A DNA stretch of 64,000 nt, from assembly GCA_905221605.1 (NCBI GenBank), contig CAJNDS010002131.1:1-64000 (forward strand), in the 5' to 3' direction. The DNA is from Symbiodinium natans (Eukaryota; Sar; Dinophyceae; Suessiales; Symbiodiniaceae). The notes under the pieces were generated by a model. It worked only from the letters and a program-made list of their open reading frames with translations. It was not told the origin of the DNA and searched no databases. Position numbers and translations under genes: made by a program. Below are positions 54,047 to 61,127 of the stretch, piece by piece (position 1 is the first letter of the stretch; every line of letters starts with the position of its first letter).

Positions 54047-54930
54047 GGTTTAGGGCTTAGGGTTCAGGGTTTAGGGTTTAGGGTTTAGGGGTGTAGGGTT
54101 TAGGGTTTAGGGGTTTAGGGTTGAGGGGGTTTTAGGGTTTAGGGTTTAGGGGTTTTTTGGGTTTAGGGTTTAGGGTTTAGGGTTTAGGGTTTAGGGTTTA
54201 GGGGTTTAGGGTTGAGGGGGCTTTAGGGTTTAGGGTTTAGGGTTTAGGGGGTTTTAGGGTTTTAGGGTTTAGGGTTTAGGGTTTAGGGTTTACAGTTTAG
54301 GGTTTAGGGGGTTTAGGGTTTGGGGGGTTTTAAGGTTTGGGGGGTTTTAGGGTTTAGGGTTAGGGTTTAGGGTTTAGGGTTTAGGGTTTAGGGTTTAAGG
54401 TTGAGGGTTTAGGGTTGAGGGTTTAGGGTTTAGGGGGTTTTAGGGTTTAGCTTAGGGTTTAAGGGGGGGTTAGGGTTTAGGGTTCAGGGTTTAGGGGTTT
54501 AGGGTTTAGGGGTTTAGGGCTTAGGGGGTTTTAGGGTTTAGGATTTAGGGTTAGGGTTTAGGGTTTAGGGTTTAGGGGGTTTTAGGGTTTAGGGTTTAGG
54601 AGGTTTTAGGGTTTAGGGTTTAGGGTTTGGGGGGTTTTAGGGTTTAGGGTCTAGGGTTGAGGGTTAGGGTTTAGGGGGTTTTAGGGTTTAGCGTTTAGGG
54701 TTTAGGGGGTTTTAGGGTTTAGGGTTTAGGGTTTAGGGTTAGGGTTTAGGGGGTTGAGGGTTGAGGGTTGAGGGTTTAGGGTTTAGGGTTTAGGGTTTAG
54801 GGGGTTTTAGGGTTTAGGGGGTTTTTGGGTTTAGGGTTTAGGGTTTAGGGTTGAGGGTTTAGGGTCTAGGGTCTAGGGTTTAGGGTTTAGGGTTTACAGT
54901 TTAGGGTTTAGAGTTTAGGGTTTAGGGTTC
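54047..54930 (+). repeat. Longest degenerate TTTAGGG array
   Basis: About 880 bp of G-strand repeats. It is not homogeneous: units with extra G or T (TTTAGGGG, TTTTAGGG after GGGGG) recur about every 40-60 bp, implying a higher-order unit, and TTGAGGG blocks occur. All units read in the same orientation. Confidence 0.93.
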
Positions 54931-55027
54931 AGCATCTCAAGTCCAAGCATTCATTAGTCAAGAAATTATTACTCCAGAAAAATACCCACCCGCCCGAAGA
55001 ATCCCACAACATTAAGAAAATATTTCA

Positions 55028-55535
55028 CTAGTAAAAATGCCCTTGCCCAGTAAAAAAATGCCCTTGCCCAGTAAAAATGACCTTGCCCAGTAAAAAAAAA
55101 TGACCTTGCCCAGTAATGACCTTGCCCAGTAAAAAAATGACCTTGCCCAGTAAAAAAAAATTACCTTGCCCAGGTAAAAAGATGACCTTGCCCAGTAAAA
55201 AAATGACCTTGCCCAGTAAAAAATGACCTTGCCCAGCAAAAAATGACCTTGCCCAGTAAAAAAATGACCTTGCCCAATAACAAACTGACCTTGCCCAGTA
55301 AAAATGACCTTGCCCAGTAAAAAAAAATAACCTTGCCCAGACCTTGCCCAGTAAAAAGATGACCTTGCCCAGTAACATTTTTACTGGGCAAGGTCATTTT
55401 TTTACTGGGCAAGGTCATTTTTTACTGGGCAAGGTCGTTTTTTTTGCCGAAACGACCTTTTGCCTAGCAAAAAAATAACCTTGCCCAGTAAAAAAATGAC
55501 CTTGCCCAGTAAAAAAATGACCTTGCCCAGTAACT
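55028..55535. repeat. CCTTGCCCAGTAAAAAA satellite with strand switch
   Basis: About 20 copies of a 20-24 bp unit (ATGACCTTGCCCAGTAAAAA) run forward from 55,028 to about 55,375. They switch to the reverse orientation (TTACTGGGCAAGGTCAT, about three copies) up to about 55,440, pass a short TCGTTTTTTTTGCCGAAACGA hairpin, and run forward again to 55,535. The last 160 bp form a large palindrome. Unit length varies only in the A run. The ORFs across it are artefacts. Confidence 0.92.
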
Positions 55536-55564
55536 CCTTAACATTTAAATTATATATGAAAGAG

Positions 55565-55819
55565 AGGTTAGGGTTTAGGGTTTAGGGCTTAGGGTTTAGG
55601 GTTCAGGGTTCAGGGATTCAGTCGTGATAGGGTTAGGGTTCAGGGTTCGGGGTTCGGGGTTCAGGGTTTAGGGCTTAGGGTTTAGGGTTTAGGGTTTAGG
55701 GTTGAGGGTTGAGGGTTGAGGGTTGAGGGTTTAGGGTTTAGGGTTTAGGGTTTAGGGTTTAGGGTTTTTTTCCCACCCGTTTCGCAAGCGTGTTAGGGTT
55801 TAGGGTTTAGGGTTTAGGG
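55565..55819 (+). repeat. Degenerate TTTAGGG arrays
   Basis: Two G-arrays, 55,565-55,767 and 55,794-55,819, each followed by a T run and GCCACCCG or CCCACCCG, so the boundary itself seems duplicated. Confidence 0.88.
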
Positions 55820-57566
55820 TTTTTTTTTTTGCCACCCGCCTAGCTGACACTCTGGCCACGTTGCAGGGACTAGTTCCGGAAATGTTGTGTGTTCTTGCAC
55901 GGAAAAGGTGTGCCTCTAAAGCCGGCATATATATCGTGGGGTCAGAGGGAGGGGGTCACATGGGCTAAACCAACCACTCTCATCAGGTAACCAGTACAGT
56001 GGATGAAGTCAAAAGGTAACCATTCAAGAAGACGGGCCCTCAAGTTCCCCCCCACCTCTTCTCCGGAGAAAGAGCAACAGAGGAAATAAAGCCCATGAGT
56101 GCTCCTCTTTGTACATGCGACGTCAGACTCGAAACACCTGGACACTTCCCTATACAACCAAAACAAATTCAGTGCATGTCTCACCCAGATAGGATGCAAA
56201 TTGAAAGGACAACACAGAGGTGTTTCTCTGTCTCAAAGGACAGTGTGGAGGTCTCGCCGCCTCAGCCCTTTCTGCCTGGCCACATCGGCTCTTGTACAGT
56301 GGCAGTTCACAAGGAGGCAGCAGCACCAGAAAAAATGACAAGTCATATGCCAAAAGTTAGGTCCAGTGCATCACTGGACAGCCAGTCTCGATGAGACGCA
56401 CCATTCTAGTAGAGACCACACCAACCCCATAACACCACACAGATCCTAACAATAGAAACCCTCCACCGAAGCAACCAAACAAACCACATCGATCCAAAAC
56501 AGTTATGAAAAGTCGATGGTTTGCATCTCATCCAAGGCTTCACATTTGTTCGCACTCTTGAAAGGAACCAGCTGGGAATGTGTGTTGCTGTCGAAAGGGC
56601 ACTGCCACAAAAGCTCTTTACCTAAGGAAGACGGTAAACCAAAAAGGCCATCTATCCAAGTTTCTCACACTCCCACCTCTTTGTACATCGGTTCAAGCTG
56701 CAAGCGTGTGCAGGCCTCTCCCAAAGCAGTTAGGCAGCACTAGTTAAAGGACAGATACAAGGCTTCAGAGAGTCCTGCCCACAAGGTCGACATGACTAGT
56801 CCTGCAAGGTACCATCTCCTGCACCTCAGCAAACCCTAAACTACATCGATCCTAACGATGTGACAGACCGGGACCTCAGCACACCAGACACCACAACTAT
56901 CCCAACAATGTGAAAACAAGGGCGTTCAGGACATTCAGTATTTCGTCTAGGACCGTCCCTTCTACAAAGCAGCCATGACTGTTTGGACTTGGACTTTCAA
57001 AAGACTGCAGAAGGGGCGTCAGTCTCATTGGGCGAAGCGGCGCAAACACCAAAAGCATAAACATAAAAGTATAAACGTCTAGACTAGAGCTAAACACCCA
57101 TAAGGGGGATTGGGTGCAGACCCCGCCCCTTCATCCTGCACGCAGATTCATCATGCAGAGCCAACAGAAAGCATGTTCATGCCTGTCTTCAACAGGGCGT
57201 GCATCTAATTTAGGATCAGCAGCTCTCCTACTGTTCTGGCATTCGGGCATTCAAATTCTGAATTCAGAAATTCGGCGTGCATACTACGAATTACAGTAAA
57301 TTCTCAAAATTACGTGCGTCACTCCCAATTCGTTCTTGCAAATTCACTGATTCCGAGCAAATTCTTTGGATTCCAGACCATTCTGAAGTCATCCAAAGTT
57401 GGACCATGCACATCGAACGTAGCGTGATTCGGTGGGTCCCAGCATGCAGTAGTTCCCAAAGGCTGTCAGCATCCCAAACAACGGCCCACTCAGGAAACGA
57501 AAACTCCCGAATGCATGTAGTGACAGCGTCCATATCATCTCTTCAGATAGACGTAATCAGATTCGT
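55820..57566. other. Single-copy-looking interior of the insertion, no gene recognised
   Basis: 1.7 kb without telomeric repeats. ORFs reach 101 codons (57,277-57,582 plus) on both strands without a transposase DDE/DDD pattern, zinc finger or other domain I can see. It may be captured host DNA. Confidence 0.5.
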
Positions 57567-57576
57567 CCCTTTGTTG

Positions 57577-57640
57577 GTTTAGGGTTTAGGGGGTTTTAGG
57601 GTTTAGGGTTTAGGGTTTGGGGGGTTTTAGGGTTTAGGGT
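57577..57640 (+). repeat. TTTAGGG array near the right end of the insertion
   Basis: Eight to nine units with the same GGGGGTTTT interruption seen in the long array at 54,047-54,930. Confidence 0.88.
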
Positions 57641-57765
57641 TTTGAGGCTTCAGGGTACAAGAACACTCGGCCCTGCACAGGTCCCCAACGTTGCGCGTGC
57701 ACCTTTGACACAGATGGCGCGTGCACCTTGGAAGCGCGCGCGCGTGCACCTTGGAAGTGGCGCCC

Positions 57766-57773
57766 CCTTCCGC
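57766..57773 (+). repeat. Right 8-bp target-site duplication (CCTTCCGC)
   Basis: Exact copy of 53,703-53,710. Immediately right of it the endonuclease frame resumes. Confidence 0.85.
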
Positions 57774-59086
57774 CACCGGAAACGTGCATTGGCATCAACA
57801 CAGAGCAGTGGGCAGCATCCGCGGGGTGCCTTCGCCAACACGGCTTGCAGCTCCGCCCACCATTTGTCAAGGGCGGCAGGGGGGGAATTGGCCGGGGGTG
57901 CATGTGCACTCACGCAGAGAAAGCGGATGTCCGCGAGTGACGCCAAAACGGCAAGAATTTGGGGGCCCGAATTAACAATGGAAAAGGTGCTTCGGTCCCA
58001 CCTAAGTTCATCTCTGTCTTGTGTGCCCATGTTGCCCTGTGCAAGCCAAATCTGGCAACCTCCGACGCCATCAGGGGCGCAGGCCGAAGACACAACCCAG
58101 AAGCCATCGATGGAGCGTATGGGGTCCTGTGCAGTCCGTGTTTCTTGGATGCCAAGTAGCCCCAGGCGATTTCTTGTGGCTCCTTTTGCTAAAAGCTCCG
58201 TGGCCCCGTGCCCCCTTAACGAAAGGCAGTTGTACTGTGCAATCCGGAGATGGCAAGCAAGGGCTCTGTTGGCGGTGGTCTGCTCGGTAAGCGTTGGGCA
58301 AACTGGGAACTGCTGTAGTTGCGCCATGCATGCGGTCTTTGCCCAGGTCCCTCTGGCGTCAGTCGGTGGCATCTGGGACTGCAACTCCGGCTGATCGCCA
58401 TGCGGCCAGTGCCAGGCACAGCAGTTGTCTCGGGCTTCCTGCAGGAACACGCCGGTGTTCAAGGGCAAGAGCGGTCCGTGCTGGGCAGGTGAATGGGCTA
58501 GGGCGTCGACAATGCCGTTGAAGACACATGCCGTATGTGAGTGCACCCAGATGGATTGTGACTTCTGACCGAAGGCTGCCGCGGTGAACATGAGATTCAC
58601 GGCTGTCTCAGAGATCCAGTCGGCAGTGTCAAATGGTGCATGTCCATGTGTCACAGCAAGCGCACTCGAACAGTCGGATGCAAGTATGGCCGGGGTGGGC
58701 TTGCATGACAAGGCAACGGCCCTTGCGTGGAGGATCGCCTCGCATTCCGCCCGAAATGCATTGGGCCGCAGCTCTGTCGTGGCGCATAGTCCAGACGCAC
58801 AGCCAACACGGTGGGCCTGGCTGTCCTGGCGTACGATACACAGGACGGCCCACGCGGCAAGTCCGGAGGAGGGGTTCCAAGACCCGTCTGTGAAGAGGAA
58901 CAGCGCTTCGATTGGCTGGGCAGGCTCCCATAGAGGCAGCGATTTCCAAGCATTATGCATGTCTTCTGTCAGCCTCTGTGCATGCGGGAGTTGCGCGTGA
59001 AGTTTGGTAAGGCAGTGGCCCGCTAGCAGATGCGGCAGCATCTCAGGGACTGCAAGGTGAGCCCTGGAGCCGGCTCCGGCACGCAA
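57766..59086 (-). pseudogene. LINE ORF2 fragment: RNase H and endonuclease N-terminal half
   Basis: Residue numbers are counted from 59,086. RNase H occupies about 60-200: Asp67 (LFLFTDGSW), Glu114 (FRAECEAI), Asp138 (LASDCSSAL), His184 (VHSHTA) and Asp194 (GIVDALAH), a complete catalytic set. An APE-type endonuclease begins near 280 (RIAQYNCLSL), with Glu315 (GIQETR), His395 (VSAHAP) and Asp431/Asn433 (CVDANARF). It is then cut at residue 440 by the insertion. The residues after 440 are translated insertion. Having RNase H ahead of the endonuclease, instead of after RT, is unusual among LINEs. The frame has a TAG just upstream, so it joins the preceding ORF by a frame change near 59,065, either decay or a frameshift signal. 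Confidence 0.88.
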
Positions 59087-61005
59087 TCGCTAAGGCTGAT
59101 GGTCTTCCTGTGTCCAAATCCCAAGCTTGGGGGCGCCTCGCGGGCGACTGAACGCCTACCAAGTGGGGTTGGGATACAGGCCATCACATCGCGCACGGTG
59201 TCCGTCTGGTCTGTCTCAATCCACAGTGGGGAGGCTTCATCCTTCGCGACACGCTGCAAAGGGCACGAGTAGGCATCGTGGATCCTAATAATCCCGTTAT
59301 CAAACCCTGGGAGAATGCATGAATCCCATCTGCCGCTCCCATCAATGATTTTGAGGATTTCCCGGGCTTGAGTGCCGATTTCTGCCATGATGACACAAAT
59401 GGCCCCGAACTTTGGCCGCCCGTCAACTGGGATGGCTCGGAAATTGTTGGGGTAGCCAGTGGGGGTCAACACGACTTGAAGGCCAGGCGTGTGCCGAATA
59501 GGCGTGGCGGGGAACCTAAGCAAAGCAACCTGGCAAGGCGCCTCAGTCAGGACACGATAAATTGTTTGTGCAAGCGTGGCGTCCGCTGGTTGCCATATGG
59601 TAGTCTGATGTCGCAGCGGGTCAAACACAGTCACTGGAATCAGCTTGTCGCGATCATGTGGCAGAATGTCCCTAACCCAGGCAGAAATCCTCAAAGGTTC
59701 ATCGGCTTGTCGGCTAGGTTCGACATGTTCGCGGACTTGTTCTGCCAAATGCAGCATAGTGGAGGCATGCTCTCGATTGACTTGCTGCGATGTCTCCTGT
59801 ACATGTTCTGACAGGCTGTCGTCGTCAGGTACAGGTGGTGTGGGTGGTCTGATGGCGACATGGACAAACTGCAGGGCATGAGGGCGTTTCCTAATAGGGT
59901 CCTGGAGCATTCCTGTCGCTGCAGACAGGCTTAGCCTGCGCTCAGGCATGCTACGGTGCATGGCCTCCCCTAACCTCGTGCATCGCATGCATGTGATGGG
60001 GCCATCCTGCAGCTTCTGTGCCAGCGCTGTCCATCTCATTCTTGGCTCCACGTTTATTGTGCAGATGTCATGTCCAATGTCACGGCCATCAATGGGGACA
60101 GCTTCATGTCCTGCCATGGCATCTTCAAATGTAATGGCGAATTGAGGAGCAGGCAAGCCTGGCAATGTGACAGTGAGCTGCTGGAGGGCGCGGACTGGCC
60201 TAGGGGCATTCCTAAGAATTGATGCGATGGTCCACTCTATTCGGGCTTGTGGCATGTAGGCCTGAACTGTATGGTGGCGAACCACATCAAAGACCGTGCA
60301 GTGGTCTACAAGGCCGGGTGTCGCAAGACCAGGTGTAACCCTCAGAACCGAAAGAAAGGCTCGGTCGACAATGAGGTCAAGATCACTGGGTAGGAAACGA
60401 AGCGATGGGTTCTGTGCCGGTCTCAGGTGGTCTGCGCGGCATCCATAAAAAGAGCCCAATGCATCAAGGGGTTCCAGGATCGAGCCGTCCTCGATGTCTG
60501 TGCCGGTTTGCTCACTCCGTTCCGCCTTAGGGGCTGGCCCCGCCTGAGTGAGCGCAGCTGTGGACTGCTGTACCTCCCGTCTGGCTGTGAGCTGAATGAA
60601 GCTGGTACCTCGGGCTAAGAAAGCCTGCCTTGCGGTATCGCGCTCGGAAGTTGCGCGCAGTCGCAAGATAGCCCCTTGCAAGAGCTCTTGTTCGACTATG
60701 GCTGTGCCAGGTGCTGTAGGAAGGTCTTCATAGTCGACAAGGCATGCTGCATCGGGTCGGAATCCAAACACAAAGAAGTGCCCAGGGTATCCCGGTGCGT
60801 GAAGTAGGGCTGCGTGCACCTCAGGAGTTCCAGTCACAAAGACCGCATTATCCCACGTGATGCTGCCGGTGTCAGTCACGAACCGGCTGGGATTCTGCAG
60901 CGGGATTACGCAGGGTAGCGATCGAGATTGTCGTTCTGGGCTCCCACGAAGTGCTCGTCGCACTGTTTTCACACGCTCACGGAGAGCGGTCCATGCCGCG
61001 TCGGC
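59023..61005 (-). pseudogene. LINE ORF1-like reading frame, function unknown
   Basis: Open for about 660 codons. The nominal start at 60,972 is GTG and no ATG lies upstream before the TGA at 61,006-61,008, so the true N terminus is probably missing. I recognise no nucleic-acid-binding motif (no CCHC knuckle, no RRM). An acidic Ser/Asp/Glu-rich linker separates two globular-looking halves: the first runs to about residue 350 and the second starts near RISAWVRDILPHDRDKLIPV. Its last residues overlap the RNase H frame by about 60 bases. Position suggests the ORF1 product or N-terminal extension of the polyprotein. Retained openness over 2 kb argues that it was under selection until recently. Confidence 0.7.
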
Positions 61006-61127
61006 TCAACAAAAGGGGCCCCTTGCTTGAGAGGTTTCAGCAAGGGGTTTGTGCAGCTCGCATATGAACATGAGATGAAAGCTCACAGCTGTACATGTTG
61101 CACCAGACCCAAAAGAAACATGAGCTT
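61006..61127. other. Junction between Copia-like pol and LINE, with two hairpins
   Basis: Contains CCCCTTGCT / AGCAAGGGG (9-bp stem, 61,019-61,047) and ATGAAAGCTCA / TGAGCTTTCAT (11-bp arms, 61,075-61,131). No long terminal repeat or polypurine tract is recognisable, so the Copia 3' end seems cut off here by the LINE. Confidence 0.55.

Larger units (their letters stand above)
53711..57765. mobile_element. 4,055-bp DNA-transposon-like insertion in the LINE endonuclease
   Basis: Bounded by an exact 8-bp duplication CCTTCCGC. The ends are imperfect inverted repeats: the left end read in reverse is GCGTGCGGCTTGAAAGGTCC and the right end is GCGTGCACCTTGGAAGTGG. Related motifs are repeated inside both ends: reversed copies at about 53,716, 53,741 and 53,779, and forward copies at about 57,690, 57,718 and 57,742. 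A block of four forward copies lies at 53,884-53,974. Inside are a perfect hairpin, about 880 bp of degenerate TTTAGGG, a palindromic 22-bp satellite, more TTTAGGG, and 1.7 kb of single-copy-looking DNA without a recognisable transposase. An 8-bp duplication is typical of hAT-like transposons. The assignment is inference, and the element looks non-autonomous. Confidence 0.8.
50437..61005 (-). mobile_element. LINE-like retrotransposon, decayed, interrupted by a 4-kb insertion
   Basis: Minus-strand element whose pieces read, 5' to 3', unknown ORF, RNase H, APE-type endonuclease, reverse transcriptase, C2H2 fingers. It is broken by about four frame changes (near 59,065, 52,350, 51,565 and 50,890) and by the insertion 53,711-57,765. 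Without the insertion the element is about 6.5 kb. Its 5' end stops at an in-frame TGA (61,006-61,008) with no ATG nearby, so it is probably 5'-truncated. Its 3' end runs into AAAACCCTAAACCCTAAAA (minus strand), i.e. telomeric repeats instead of a plain poly-A tail. Domain order is seen directly. Assignment to a non-LTR element rests on the endonuclease plus reverse transcriptase pair. Confidence 0.85.

Noticed and set aside
55028-55375. CRISPR-like array
   Set aside because: Units are 20-24 bp with only A-run spacers of variable length, no unique spacers, and a eukaryotic context.
55012-55418. Repeat proteins of LLGKVIF/TGQGHF type
   Set aside because: All three frames of the satellite are open because the unit lacks stops. 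It is a repeat artefact.
57650-57765. C-terminal tail of the RNase H/endonuclease ORF (rich in Arg, Ala, Gly)
   Set aside because: It is translated from the inserted element beyond the 8-bp duplication, not from the LINE.
61011-61022. AAAAGGGGCCCC as a polypurine tract and LTR start
   Set aside because: On the Copia sense strand it reads GGGGCCCCTTTT, which is not a purine run, and no LTR copy is found elsewhere in the window.
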